In this document: piece by piece, positions 50,148 to 60,834 of the stretch
Layout: each line of letters begins with the position of its first letter
Numbering within the stretch: the stretch's first letter is position 1
DNA from: Gammaproteobacteria bacterium
GTDB lineage: Bacteria; Pseudomonadota; Gammaproteobacteria; GCA-2400775
Direction: 5' to 3'
Length of the DNA: 64,000 nucleotides
NCBI GenBank assembly: GCA_015492075.1
Contig: WGFU01000019.1
Coordinates: 1-64,000 of the forward strand
Translations under genes and position numbers: made by a program
The notes under the pieces: model-generated
Databases searched by the model: none
What the model was told of the DNA's origin: nothing
The model's input: only the letters and a program-made list of their open reading frames with translations

Positions 50148-53084
50148 TCAAATAATCAACCTGTTTGGTGATCGAAATAGTTGTGTCAGTTCATCGGCTG
50201 GCACGGGAGGGCTGTATAGATAGCCCTGGATGACATCGCAGTTATGTTTGCGCAAGAAATCCAATTGTGCTGGGGTTTCTACACCTTCTGCAATCACTTC
50301 AATATTGAGACTGTTAGCCATGGTAATCATGGCCTTGACCAGCGAACGAGCATCATCATCCTTATCGAGGTCGCAAATAAAAGAGCGATCAATTTTCAGG
50401 ACATCAACCGGGAAGCTTTTGAGATAGCTCAGAGACGAGTAGCCGGTTCCGAAGTCATCAAGCGAGATCTTCAACCCCATTTCATGCAGCTTGTTGAGAT
50501 TATCCATCGAAACCTGATTATTTTGCATAAAAACGCTCTCGGTTATTTCTATCTCAATCATATCGGGTCTGAGCTTGTAGTTTCTTAAGGTGGTACTAAC
50601 ATGATCAATTAAATCAAGGTCATGGAACTGGCGACTGGAGAAGTTTACTGCCACTCGAAGTTTATCGATGCCACCTGCCTTCCATTTGGCTACCTGTTTA
50701 CATGCAGCATCGAATACCCATTTCCCGGTTGGTACAATGAGTCCTGTTTCTTCCAGCATAGGAATAAACCGGGCTGGGTTCATGAAACCAAACTCGGGAT
50801 GTTGCCAGCGAATAAGGGCTTCTGCACCAATAATTTCGCCATCGCTAAGACTGACCTGGGGTTGGTAGTATAAAAAGAACTCGTTATTGAGTATTGCTCG
50901 ATGCAAGTTGCTTTCAAGAGTGAGTCGCTCATACGCTTGCTCGCCCATTTCAGCGGAATAATATTCGTAGCTATTACGTCCCTTTTCCTTGGCACGATAC
51001 ATTGCAGTATCGGCATGTTTGATCAGTGTGCTGGCATCTGGAGAATGATCCGGGACATGATCTGGGATATGAGTGATGCCAATACTGATCGTCATGAACA
51101 GCTCGTGTCCGTTAATAATAAAAGGCCGCGCTGTCGCGCTGAATATTTTCTTTACAATGATCAATAAAGTACTCTTTACGTTTATATTCTCTATCAGTAC
51201 AGCAAACTCATCACCACCAAAACGAGAAAGAGTATCTTCGGAGCGCAAGCAGTCTTTGACACGGCCTGCGAGCTGTTTTAAGAGCTCGTCACCATGGTCG
51301 TGGCCAAGTGTGTCGTTCACCGCTTTAAATTGGTCTACGTCAAAAAACAACAAGGCGGCTTCGTTGTGCTTATCTCGCCGACGTAGTAATGCCTGTGAAA
51401 GACGATCCATGAACAATGCCCTGTTAGGCAGTTCGGTAAGAATGTCATGATAGGCAAGATAATGTAGCCGCTCCTGATCCTGCATACGCTCTGTGATATC
51501 TTTTCCGGTAGAGATAAAGTGGGTAACTTCACCATGGCGATTCTTTAATGGCGTAATGGTTTTCTCTTCATAATAGAGTTCACCATTCTTTTTCCGGTTT
51601 ATCAGCACATCACTATAGGCGTCGCCATTGAGAATGCTTTGCCACAAGTTTTTATAGAAATCATTGTCATGGCTTTCTGACTTCATGATATTTGGGGTTT
51701 TACCTACTGCTTCCAATGAAGAGAAGCCCGTAACCTTAGTAAAGGCCTTATTGACATATTCAATAATTCCGTTGCGGTCAGTGATGAAAACGGAATCTGC
51801 GCTTGACTCTACTGCGCCTGAAAGCTTGCGCATCTTTGCTTCAGTTCGGTAGCGTTCTCCTCGTTCCATTACCAAGGCGATAATATCGCTCATTGATCCG
51901 GCGAACGCCTCTTCATCTGCCGCCCATTGTCTGGCTGAGCCAATGTGTTCATGACATAAGACACCAATTAGTTGACCTGACAAACGCAATGGTGTATCCA
52001 GCATTGATATAATACCGAGAGGTTTCAAATAGCTTTCTGTAAATTCGCTGGTACGGATATCACTCTGTGCGTCATGGGCTGCAATTACCCTCCCTTCGCT
52101 AATGGCGCTAATGTAATGAGGGAAGTCTTTGAGAGTAAGGGTATGTCCGCTGGAATGACTATCTACCCCTGATTCATAAAGATCCAGACAAACCAGCTCG
52201 GTATTTTCCTTATTGAATATCCAGATGCTGGCACGATCCACCCGTAATGCGCGAGAAGATATTTCTGTGATACGTCGCAGGGCGGGAGAAATATCTTCAT
52301 CGACATCCCATTTTTGGGTGGTAAGTTCTAATAAATTGGATTGCTGGATTTTTAACCGTTCGGCTACATTTTCTCGCTGTTTAACCTCAAGTCTGAGCGA
52401 ATTTCTTTCGTCTTCAAGTTCTAGAGTGCGCGATTCGATTTGATCTGCCATACGATCAAAGGCCATGCCCACGGTTGCAATCTCATCGCGTCCTGTAAAA
52501 TGTGTCCGCACCTTGAAATTGCCGTCACTCATCTCGCGTGCTGCCGAGGCAAGCTTGTCGAGGCGGCGGGTTAGAAAAACCCCTGTTAACAAGCCTGCTG
52601 TGGCGACAACAGCCATGCCGATTATCGCGATTGTAATACCAAGATTTCTTATTTTGTTGTAATCGGATATAAATTTAGCGTTAGAGAATTTTATTGCAAG
52701 AACCCCGAGTATTTCAGCAGTGTTGGAGATTGTTTGCGTGCGCCATGTGTGGCTATCACTTTGTCTTAGACCGGGTAGGGCCTGGCCAATTCTATTACGG
52801 TCAGAACTAACGACAATATGACCACTATAATCAGTTAATATTATTTCTTCTATGTCGGGGTCTGACGTAATTTCGTCAAAATGGTGCTGCAACTGTGGGT
52901 ATTCCTCAGTAATCAAAGAGTTATAGCTGAGATTTGAGAGTAATTCGAGCGTGACATGTTCCTTTTGCGTGATGTTTTCACGGCTGATTTCTATCGATGA
53001 CGAGAGTGTGAACCAAAGTACTGTTGCCATCATGGCAAGTTCAAGAATCAGAACCATCAGTACGATGCGGTATTTGAGAGACAT
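50148..53084 (-). CDS. Membrane sensor with periplasmic domain, HAMP, GAF, PAS, GGDEF and EAL domains
   Basis: Two TM segments, HAMP, PAS (VFITDRNGIIEYVNKAFTKVTGFSSLEAVGKTPNIMKS), intact FGGDEFAVL and GAEALIRWQHPEFG. Confidence 0.93.
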   Translation of the reverse strand: MSLKYRIVLMVLILELAMMATVLWFTLSSSIEISRENITQKEHVTLELLSNLSYNSLITEEYPQLQHHFDEITSDPDIEEIILTDYSGHIVVSSDRNRIGQALPGLRQSDSHTWRTQTISNTAEILGVLAIKFSNAKFISDYNKIRNLGITIAIIGMAVVATAGLLTGVFLTRRLDKLASAAREMSDGNFKVRTHFTGRDEIATVGMAFDRMADQIESRTLELEDERNSLRLEVKQRENVAERLKIQQSNLLELTTQKWDVDEDISPALRRITEISSRALRVDRASIWIFNKENTELVCLDLYESGVDSHSSGHTLTLKDFPHYISAISEGRVIAAHDAQSDIRTSEFTESYLKPLGIISMLDTPLRLSGQLIGVLCHEHIGSARQWAADEEAFAGSMSDIIALVMERGERYRTEAKMRKLSGAVESSADSVFITDRNGIIEYVNKAFTKVTGFSSLEAVGKTPNIMKSESHDNDFYKNLWQSILNGDAYSDVLINRKKNGELYYEEKTITPLKNRHGEVTHFISTGKDITERMQDQERLHYLAYHDILTELPNRALFMDRLSQALLRRRDKHNEAALLFFDVDQFKAVNDTLGHDHGDELLKQLAGRVKDCLRSEDTLSRFGGDEFAVLIENINVKSTLLIIVKKIFSATARPFIINGHELFMTISIGITHIPDHVPDHSPDASTLIKHADTAMYRAKEKGRNSYEYYSAEMGEQAYERLTLESNLHRAILNNEFFLYYQPQVSLSDGEIIGAEALIRWQHPEFGFMNPARFIPMLEETGLIVPTGKWVFDAACKQVAKWKAGGIDKLRVAVNFSSRQFHDLDLIDHVSTTLRNYKLRPDMIEIEITESVFMQNNQVSMDNLNKLHEMGLKISLDDFGTGYSSLSYLKSFPVDVLKIDRSFICDLDKDDDARSLVKAMITMANSLNIEVIAEGVETPAQLDFLRKHNCDVIQGYLYSPPVPADELTQLFRSPNRLII

Positions 53085-53248
53085 GATTATGTTCTATGTT
53101 TTACGAGCATCTGGCGAAGACAACACATTGCATTACCCTGACACCTTTATCGGCTTGCTTGTTGGGATATGAGAATTGGGAGAAACTGATCATTCCTGCA
53201 ATGTATATACGGTTGATAATGTGTCAAAGTTGACATAGTCTGTCAACT

Positions 53249-54151
53249 ATGATTAGTAATGTGCGAACCATAGGCGCTAGCCTTACCTCTGTGACGAGGC
53301 TGATAGCTATTTTCAGTTTGGGCATTGTTGTTCTCTTTTTGTGTCTACGAACAGTGAGCGCGGCACATCCTGGTCATGGCGACCAAAGTTTTAGGTATAC
53401 GCTGGGCATCTTTCCTTTCGTGTCATTACCCCATGTCGAGGAACTGTTTATTCCTGTTGTTCTGCGGATGCGCCAATCGCTAGGCAAGGGGGTATCTCTT
53501 CGTACTAGCTCTAGTTTCGAAAAATTTATGCAAAATCTTACTGATGCAGAATATGACATAGCCTTTATTCAGCCATTTGACTTTGTACGCATCGCCACCA
53601 AGGCGGGTTATCTGCCTCTGGTTGCACTGGAAAGGCCCCCTTCAGCAAATATAGTTGTTAAGGCAAATAGCGAAATCAAAGATCTAACAGGATTGAGAGG
53701 GAAAGTGCTTGGTATGCCACCCGCCGTTGCAGCGGTCAGTTACCTAACCAAAGTGGCATTAATGAACTCGGGTATTGACCTTGATAAGGATATAGAGTTG
53801 CACTATCTAAGAACCCATGACGACTGTATAGAAGAACTGGCGGCGGGGCGGGTGGACGCATGCGCTATGGCCTTATTGCCACTGAGACTAGCTCAGTCCA
53901 GAATCAGTATTAGCTTGCGTCTTATCAAACAAACTTCATCCATTAGTTCGCCCTTGTTTGTTGCGCATATGAGAGTGCCAAAGCATGATCGAGATATAAT
54001 CAAGCGCGCGTTACTTAATTTTGACCAAACACGGGCGGGGCGCGAAACCTTGCATTTTAAGCCGGTAAATGAATCTGATTACGCAGACGTCAGAGAATAT
54101 TTGAGGCAACTTAGAGAGCTGGAAGATGATGATATGCTGAAGGTGCCTTAG
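53249..54151 (+). CDS. PhnD-like phosphate/phosphonate-type substrate-binding protein
   Basis: FRYTLGIFPFVSLPHVEELFIPVVLRMRQSLGKGVSLRTSSSFEKFMQNLTDAEYDIAFIQPFDFVR. Confidence 0.85.
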   Translation: MISNVRTIGASLTSVTRLIAIFSLGIVVLFLCLRTVSAAHPGHGDQSFRYTLGIFPFVSLPHVEELFIPVVLRMRQSLGKGVSLRTSSSFEKFMQNLTDAEYDIAFIQPFDFVRIATKAGYLPLVALERPPSANIVVKANSEIKDLTGLRGKVLGMPPAVAAVSYLTKVALMNSGIDLDKDIELHYLRTHDDCIEELAAGRVDACAMALLPLRLAQSRISISLRLIKQTSSISSPLFVAHMRVPKHDRDIIKRALLNFDQTRAGRETLHFKPVNESDYADVREYLRQLRELEDDDMLKVP

Positions 54152-54291
54152 CGATGTATGGATATCAGGCTATAGATGTAATGGTAGAGTCAGAAGATGA
54201 TTGGGGTGATAAGTTAGTGCTTTGATCAATCATAGGCGGTTAGAAGGACCGATCGTTGGTGAGCAGAAAGTAGAGTAGGAGTAATTCTCTG

Positions 54292-55206
54292 ATGAAAATG
54301 CTTGATAAGGCTTATATTCATCTAGTTAAAAAGCATACCTCTGTTATTCGATTGATAATGGCCGCGGTATTCGTTCTCGGTTTTTTTGGCGTAGGCGCGC
54401 AAGCAGCAGACGCTCAAAGTAATTTTGATCAAGAAGGTCACTACACTTTGGGTGTGGTACCGTTTGTTTCTCTCAGCCATCTTGCGGATAGTTTCGCGCC
54501 GGTTATTATTAATATGCGGCAAACATTGGGGAAACCAATATTACTTCGAAGCAGTTCTAGTTTTGGCACGTTTATGGAAAATCTGAAAAATGAGAGGTAC
54601 GACATTGCCTATATGCAGTCCTTGGACTTTGTTCGGTTGGCACATAATGCCGGTTATGTACCGATAACAACCTCAGATGCAGGGGTATTCGTTGTTCTCG
54701 TGGTAGCTTCGGCAAGCGCATTTTCCCGACTCGATGATTTAAAAGGAAAAACGGTAGGCTTAGCGTCTGAAGTTTCTGCGCTGAGCTATATGACGAAGTT
54801 TACAATGAAGAGTCGTGGTATAGATCTCGATAACGAGATCGAGTTTGTTTATTTGAGTAATAACGGCGCATGCCTTTTTGAATTATTTGTTGGTGGTGTA
54901 GATGCATGCGCAATGTCAGTAACTGCATTGAATTCTTTTCAGAAAAAACCAGGACATGAAATTAAGGTGCTTGCGCATATGCACCCAGTCACACCTCCGT
55001 TGCTGGTTGTTCATTCTCGCATGAGTGAATTTGAAGGTGAACGCCTTTATAAAGGGCTCCTTAGAATGTCGATTAACAATCTGTACGACAACAGCACTAC
55101 GCAAGGGTCTGATTTCAAACTGTTCAGCCCGTTAGACGGTCACGACGATGATGACCTTAAGGCGTATTGGGAACAGATTGATAGCCAAGTCCTTGATTTG
55201 CTGTGA
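54292..55206 (+). CDS. PhnD-like substrate-binding protein, tandem paralog
   Basis: YTLGVVPFVSLSHLADSFAPVIINMRQTLGKPILLRSSSSFGTFMENLKNERYDIAYMQSLDFVR; clearly related to the previous CDS. Confidence 0.85.
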   Translation: MKMLDKAYIHLVKKHTSVIRLIMAAVFVLGFFGVGAQAADAQSNFDQEGHYTLGVVPFVSLSHLADSFAPVIINMRQTLGKPILLRSSSSFGTFMENLKNERYDIAYMQSLDFVRLAHNAGYVPITTSDAGVFVVLVVASASAFSRLDDLKGKTVGLASEVSALSYMTKFTMKSRGIDLDNEIEFVYLSNNGACLFELFVGGVDACAMSVTALNSFQKKPGHEIKVLAHMHPVTPPLLVVHSRMSEFEGERLYKGLLRMSINNLYDNSTTQGSDFKLFSPLDGHDDDDLKAYWEQIDSQVLDLL

Positions 55207-55461
55207 TCAGCAAGAGTGTAGGCACATATCAGTGACAGTGGTTTGTTTGGACAGGAAAATAAGTGGCTATTAAATGAGGTCTTGTACTTGATCGATACGA
55301 AGCCGGTGCCGATACACAATAAATGTTTTAAAGGGCTTATGGCAGCGAGAAGTCCTACAGGGCAGATGTGAGAGAAGGTGGGCAACCACTGGTGTCACGG
55401 TTTGCGCCGTCAAAGTTTGATCAGAAGATAACGGCCTGGCCAAGGAGGCTAATTTAATAAT

Positions 55462-55484
55462 AAAATGTTATGATATAACTTAAC
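55462..55484. promoter_or_regulatory. Zur-box candidate
   Basis: AAAATGTTATGATATAACTTAAC, GTTAT-N3-ATAAC core as in the gammaproteobacterial Zur consensus; upstream of the metal ABC operon. Confidence 0.7.
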
Positions 55485-55592
55485 ATGCAGGCGATGTGCC
55501 ACTTTTGACCATGGAGCCTGAGCAAAAGCATAAGCGTCACCTAATCCACAGGCGACTTAGATATTTTACTGATCCTGAAATGGGCTAACACA

Positions 55593-55703
55593 ATGTGTTT
55601 TAAAGAGTCTTCCGCACTGCTTTCAAGCCTGTTTACGCGCTTTTTACAGGCCATGCTGGTGTTGGCCATTTTATGGCTGAGCGTGTTCTGGGCCTTGCAC
55701 TAA
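55593..55703 (+). CDS. Small membrane protein (36 aa)
   Basis: MCFKESSALLSSLFTRFLQAMLVLAILWLSVFWALH*; between the Zur-box candidate and the ABC ATPase. Not in ORF track. Confidence 0.5.
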   Translation: MCFKESSALLSSLFTRFLQAMLVLAILWLSVFWALH

Positions 55704-55712
55704 GGAACTATT

Positions 55713-56477
55713 GTGACAAAAACATTACTGCATTTTAACAATATTACGCTGGGCTATGATCGCCATCCAGCGGTACACCATCTGGATATTGAGATTGGTC
55801 GTGGCGAGCTGTTGGCTATTGTCGGCCCGAATGGGGGCGGCAAGTCCACCTTGCTAAAAGGCATCGCGGGGACTATTGCGCCACTGGAGGGGGAAATCAG
55901 TCTCGCTGTGGCCCGATCACATATCGCTTATCTGCCTCAGCAAGCAGATATCGATCGCAGTTTCCCGATTAGTGTCACCGATATGGTAGCCATGGGACTG
56001 TGGCACCGTCATGGCGCCTACGGTGGGTTTAGTCATAGCTGTCATAGGGAAATAGAGCGGGCATTGGCTCGTGTCGGGCTGCAAGGGTTTGAAAAAAGGC
56101 CCATAGGTACTTTGTCTGGGGGCCAATTACAGCGTGCCTTGTTTGCGCGCTTGATTTTGCAAAATGCCGAATTAATGCTGCTCGACGAACCCTTTTCTGC
56201 CATTGATGGCCGGACAGCTAATGACTTGATTAATCTCATTATTGAGTGGAACAAAAGTGGCAAGACAATTCTTGCCGTGACACATGATATGCATCAGGTG
56301 CGTAAATATTTTCCACAGACATTGCTACTGGCGCGGGAATTAGTGGCGATGGGTGATACAGAGAAGGTATTGTCAGCGCAAAACCTGTTGCGCGCACGTG
56401 CTCTAACAGAGGCATTTGATAATCGGGCTCATGTCTGTGAGCGTGAACATCTGCCTCATCATGGTGAAGCCGCTTGA
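55713..56477 (+). CDS. Metal (zinc) ABC transporter ATP-binding protein
   Basis: Walker A GPNGGGKSTLLK, LSGGQLQRALFARLIL, MLLDEPFSAID; GTG start. Confidence 0.93.
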   Translation: MTKTLLHFNNITLGYDRHPAVHHLDIEIGRGELLAIVGPNGGGKSTLLKGIAGTIAPLEGEISLAVARSHIAYLPQQADIDRSFPISVTDMVAMGLWHRHGAYGGFSHSCHREIERALARVGLQGFEKRPIGTLSGGQLQRALFARLILQNAELMLLDEPFSAIDGRTANDLINLIIEWNKSGKTILAVTHDMHQVRKYFPQTLLLARELVAMGDTEKVLSAQNLLRARALTEAFDNRAHVCEREHLPHHGEAA

Positions 56478-57343
56478 TATTCGACCTGCTGATTTCCCCC
56501 TTTATTGAATTCGGTTTTATGCGGCGAGCATTAGTCGGCTGCCTGGCGCTAGCATTAGGGGCAACACCGATAGGGATATTTTTAATGCTGCGGCGTATGA
56601 GCTTGGTGGGGGATGCAATGGCACATGCTATCTTGCCCGGTGCAGCCTTCGGTTATCTTATCTCCGGCCTGTCGGTAGGTGCTATGACCGTAGGGGGTAT
56701 TGCTGCCGGCCTGATTGTGGCATTGCTATCCGGCATTGTTGCGCGTGCAACAGTGTTGCGCGAAGACGCGAGTCTGGCTGCATTTTATTTGATTTCTCTG
56801 GCATTGGGAGTATTGATTGTCTCACTGAGCGGAAACAGCATTGATTTACTGCATGTATTGTTTGGTAGTGTACTCGCGCTGGATAATGCAACGCTCTATC
56901 TCATCGCCTCTATTACAAGCATTACAGTTTTGGCGATGGCGTTGATTTATCGCCTCTTAGTACTGGAGTGTGTCGATGCAGGCTATTTACGCAGTGTCAG
57001 TGGTTTAAGCCCGGTGGCCCATTACGGTTTTCTGATATTGGTCGTTATTAACCTGGTCGGTGGATTTCACGCCTTGGGAACACTGATGGCAGTGGGGGTG
57101 ATGGTGTTACCTGCGGCTGCGGCGCGTTTCTGGGCGAGGAATATCGGCCGCATGCTGTGTATTGCCGTCCTGATGGCATTGTTGGCGGGTTATTTCGGTT
57201 TACTGTTGTCTTATTATGCCGGCGTGCCGTCTGGTCCGGCCATTGTCTTAATGTTGGGCGCTACCTATCTTCTGTCGATATTGTTCGGGTTTGAGGGCGT
57301 TATCACCCGGCGATTGCGCGCAATGCGTCATTTGGAAGCCTGA
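56474..57343 (+). CDS. Metal (zinc) ABC transporter permease
   Basis: ABC-3 family: GATPIGIFLMLRRMSLVGDAMAHAILPGAAFGYLISG. Confidence 0.93.
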   Translation: MIFDLLISPFIEFGFMRRALVGCLALALGATPIGIFLMLRRMSLVGDAMAHAILPGAAFGYLISGLSVGAMTVGGIAAGLIVALLSGIVARATVLREDASLAAFYLISLALGVLIVSLSGNSIDLLHVLFGSVLALDNATLYLIASITSITVLAMALIYRLLVLECVDAGYLRSVSGLSPVAHYGFLILVVINLVGGFHALGTLMAVGVMVLPAAAARFWARNIGRMLCIAVLMALLAGYFGLLLSYYAGVPSGPAIVLMLGATYLLSILFGFEGVITRRLRAMRHLEA

Positions 57344-57349
57344 GCTGTT

Positions 57350-58279
57350 ATGTTACATATGTTGCGGTATGGAGTCATTCTCGTTGCTTGTCTGCTAGCT
57401 ATAAGTCCGGTCTTGGCTAAGGCAGCAACACCAGAGCGCAAGCTTCAGGTTGTCACCTCGTTTAGTATTTTGGCCGACATGACCCGCGTTATAGGCGCTG
57501 AGCATGTTGATGTGTATTCACTGGTCGGACCAGAAGAAGATGTTCACGTTTATCAGCCGCGACCGAAAGATGCGCAACGGCTGGCAGAGGCAGATCTGCT
57601 GGTATTAAACGGTCTTGGTTTTGAAGGCTGGATAGAACGTTTGATCGAGGCCTCTGGCTATCAAGGTCCCGTCGTTACGGCCAGCGACAATATCCCCTTG
57701 TTGCTCTCGAGCAATCAAAATCACAATCACGGTTCCGAGGCGGATGGGCATGATGACCCGCATGCCTGGCAAAGCATTGCCAACGCCAAGGTCTATGTGA
57801 ACAATATAGCCCATGGCTTGGCGCGAGCTGATGAGACACACAACCAGTATTATTTTTCCAGGCGAGACAGTTATCAGCGAGAACTCGATACCCTTGATCA
57901 ATACATCACACTGCAGCTGTCAAAAATCCCTGAGAATCGGCGAAAACTGCTTACCTTGCATCGCGCTTATAGTTATTTTGAGTCTGCCTACGACATTGAG
58001 TTTGTGGGCGCTCGGGGAATTAATGCCAGCGCTGGTGTCTCAGCGAGAGACCTTGCCAGCTTGATTAGGCTGATTAAGGCAGAGAATATCGCCGCCGCTT
58101 TTTTTGAACGTAGCAGCAATCCGAGCTTGCTGCGCCAGCTCACCCGTGAGACCGGGAGCCATATTGTTGGTAATCTTTACGCTGATTCGTTATCAAAACC
58201 TGCAGGCCCGGCATCTACTTATATCACGATGATGCGCTATAATGCCAATTCGTTGTTCAAGGCCTTGTCGCAATACTGA
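57350..58279 (+). CDS. Metal (zinc) ABC transporter substrate-binding protein
   Basis: VVTSFSILADMTRVIGAEHVDVYSLVGPEEDVHVYQPRPKDAQRLAEADLLVLNGLGFEGW; His-rich loop NHNHGSEADGHDDPHAW. Confidence 0.93.
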   Translation: MLHMLRYGVILVACLLAISPVLAKAATPERKLQVVTSFSILADMTRVIGAEHVDVYSLVGPEEDVHVYQPRPKDAQRLAEADLLVLNGLGFEGWIERLIEASGYQGPVVTASDNIPLLLSSNQNHNHGSEADGHDDPHAWQSIANAKVYVNNIAHGLARADETHNQYYFSRRDSYQRELDTLDQYITLQLSKIPENRRKLLTLHRAYSYFESAYDIEFVGARGINASAGVSARDLASLIRLIKAENIAAAFFERSSNPSLLRQLTRETGSHIVGNLYADSLSKPAGPASTYITMMRYNANSLFKALSQY

Positions 58280-58510
58280 CAATTCACGTCTGCACGGCAA
58301 ATAGTCAGACTATTGACTTGTTTAATAGTTTTTACGATCAATCACTTATGTGAGAAAAGTAAGACTTTACAACCGCAACGTCGAAGTGATTCTCGCGATA
58401 TAGCGCCACAGTAACCGAGTTGGCCCTATGAGCCAGCCTTTAGCACGTTAAAGGATGCCATGGACAGGTCGACAGAGCTTGCAGAGTCGTTACTTATTTG
58501 GATTAAGTCT

Positions 58511-59041
58511 ATGAAAGCTTTTGCACTTGTTCTAATGGCAGTGTTTACCTTGGCGAGTTGTGTCTCCGTGCCGAAACAATCCGCCTGGCCGAACGATATC
58601 CCTGCCTATTCGTTTTACATCGACAAGTATCATAGCGACTTGGATAATCAGCATCAGCAACGCCTGGATGAGTATCTGAAGTGGGTGATCGGCTTTTATT
58701 ACGGCACAGAACTCTATAGTAATGGCTGGCTCCGAGTCACCCAGGAAGCTATCGAAGCTATCGAGGATCCAGCCGAAAGGGCGCTTGCACGAAACAAATT
58801 GGATTGGATTGGGCAACATGTCTCAGCGGAGTGGGCCAAATCAAATGCCTTGCGCGTCATTAATAGCCGCCATGTTTCTATTTGGGCGTTGTCACTTGAT
58901 GAGGCCATTGCACGTGGTGAGGCCTTATCCTATATAGACGAAGTAGTACGCGATATTGATGCCATCCTCGCGGGGCTTATCGAGCCTGATGATATCACCG
59001 ATTATAGATACTTTACAGAAAGCGAAGATTTTTTCTTCTAG
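58511..59041 (+). CDS. Hypothetical lipoprotein
   Basis: MKAFALVLMAVFTLASCVSVPK lipobox; no recognised domain. Confidence 0.75.
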   Translation: MKAFALVLMAVFTLASCVSVPKQSAWPNDIPAYSFYIDKYHSDLDNQHQQRLDEYLKWVIGFYYGTELYSNGWLRVTQEAIEAIEDPAERALARNKLDWIGQHVSAEWAKSNALRVINSRHVSIWALSLDEAIARGEALSYIDEVVRDIDAILAGLIEPDDITDYRYFTESEDFFF

Positions 59042-59418
59042 TGGATTGGCTTGATAATGGTATCCATACCTCCTCCCGCAAACCTCATCGCTCAATCTTT
59101 CTTGCCATTGCGCATCTTCGAGTTTTGCTAATATAGCTACAGCTCCGATAAAACCAGGGAATGTATTCTAGATCGGCGTATTGCATTGGCCAATGATGAC
59201 AAAAGAAGCTCCAAGCCTCTACCACGAATTAGCCATACCACCCAAACTAGCCCTCCTGACAGAGCGAGAACGTGCCCCATTTCTCTACATATTCTCTGAA
59301 TATGGCAATACCTTAAGTTCTCTATTAATGGACCGATAATTGAGTTAACGGTGTTTCCGTTGCAGCAAGATTTTGATGGGATGGACTCCTGGCTTAACGA
59401 CTACCCAAGGTGGTACCG

Positions 59419-60834
59419 ATGGATTTGGATGTAACCTTGCTTTCAAGGGTGCAGTTTGCATTTACTGTGTCCTTCCATATTATTTTCCCCACGCTCTCAT
59501 TGGGTCTAGCGCTATTACTCGCCATCATTGAGGGGATATGGCTTAAAACAGGTAAAGAGGTTTTCTACTTTCTTTATCGTTTCTGGGTAAAAATATTCGC
59601 GCTGACCTTTGGCATGGGAGTTGTGTCCGGCATCGTATTGGCATTCCAATTCGGCACCAATTTCAGTCGCTTTGCTGAGTTTGCCGGCCCCGTATTAGGC
59701 CCTTTAATCAGTGTGGAAGTGTTAACGGCATTTTTTCTGGAAGCGGGCTTTCTGGGCGTTATGCTGTTTGGCTGGAGCAAGGTTGGCCCGCGACTGCATT
59801 TTACCGCAACGCTGCTAGTAATGTTAGGTACAATGAACTCCGCATTTTGGATTGTCGCTGCTAATTCGTGGATGCATACCCCGGCCGGTGTGATCGTGGA
59901 AGCAGGCAAAGTAATTGTTGTTAATTGGTGGGATGTGGTATTTAACCCGTCATTTCCTTACCGCTATTTCCATATGTTATTTGCTTCTTATCTAACTTCT
60001 GCGACAGTAATGGCGGGTATCTCAGCATGGTATTTACTAAAGCACCAGCATATCAGTGTGGCAAAAAAAGGGCTTTCTATCGGCTTGTTAGGAATGGCGA
60101 TATTAGCCCCCACACAGGTGCTTGTTGGTGATATGCATGGTTTGCAAGCATTAAGGGACCAGCCTGCAAAGGTCGCTGCTATGGAAGGTATTTGGGAAAC
60201 ACAAAAGGGTGTGCCGATGTTGCTGTTTGCGCTACCTAATCAAGAAGAGGAGCGAAACGATTTTGAAATTGCCATTCCCAAGCTGGCTAGCATTATTCTC
60301 ACCCATGATATGAATGGCGAGATTAAGGGCTTAAAGGAATTTGCGCCGGAAGACCGGCCCTACGTGCCAGTGGTGTTTTGGAGTTTTCGCATGATGGTTG
60401 CCAGTGGCGTGGTGTTGATTGCTATAGCAATGTTTGGCATGTATTGTCGTTATCGCAAAACATTATTCAGCAATCAGTTTTTCCATAAATCTTGTGTCGC
60501 GGCATTACCTCTTGGTTTTATTGCCACACTGGCAGGCTGGTTTACCGCAGAAGTGGGGCGACAGCCTTATACAGTAACAGGGTTATTACGCACCGCCGAC
60601 AGTGTGTCACCGATTGATCCGTATTCGGTTGCTATTTCTTTAACATTATTTGTTGTGATCTATAGCATCTTGTTTGTCGCCTACCTTTATTATCTGACGA
60701 AATTGATTCGTAAAGGCCCCCGGTATGAACCTCCTGTTGCATATGTTGTTGAACATATAGAACCACCAACATTGCGTGATAGGGTCGACGGAGAATTTAT
60801 TGATCGTGAGGAGGGTAAATACAATGGAGCTTGA
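59419..60834 (+). CDS. cydA: Cytochrome bd-type quinol oxidase subunit I (short Q-loop, CioA-like)
   Basis: LSRVQFAFTVSFHIIFPTLSLGLALLLAI, GVVSGIVLAFQFGTNF, AGWFTAEVGRQPYTVTGLLRT. Confidence 0.94.
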   Translation: MDLDVTLLSRVQFAFTVSFHIIFPTLSLGLALLLAIIEGIWLKTGKEVFYFLYRFWVKIFALTFGMGVVSGIVLAFQFGTNFSRFAEFAGPVLGPLISVEVLTAFFLEAGFLGVMLFGWSKVGPRLHFTATLLVMLGTMNSAFWIVAANSWMHTPAGVIVEAGKVIVVNWWDVVFNPSFPYRYFHMLFASYLTSATVMAGISAWYLLKHQHISVAKKGLSIGLLGMAILAPTQVLVGDMHGLQALRDQPAKVAAMEGIWETQKGVPMLLFALPNQEEERNDFEIAIPKLASIILTHDMNGEIKGLKEFAPEDRPYVPVVFWSFRMMVASGVVLIAIAMFGMYCRYRKTLFSNQFFHKSCVAALPLGFIATLAGWFTAEVGRQPYTVTGLLRTADSVSPIDPYSVAISLTLFVVIYSILFVAYLYYLTKLIRKGPRYEPPVAYVVEHIEPPTLRDRVDGEFIDREEGKYNGA

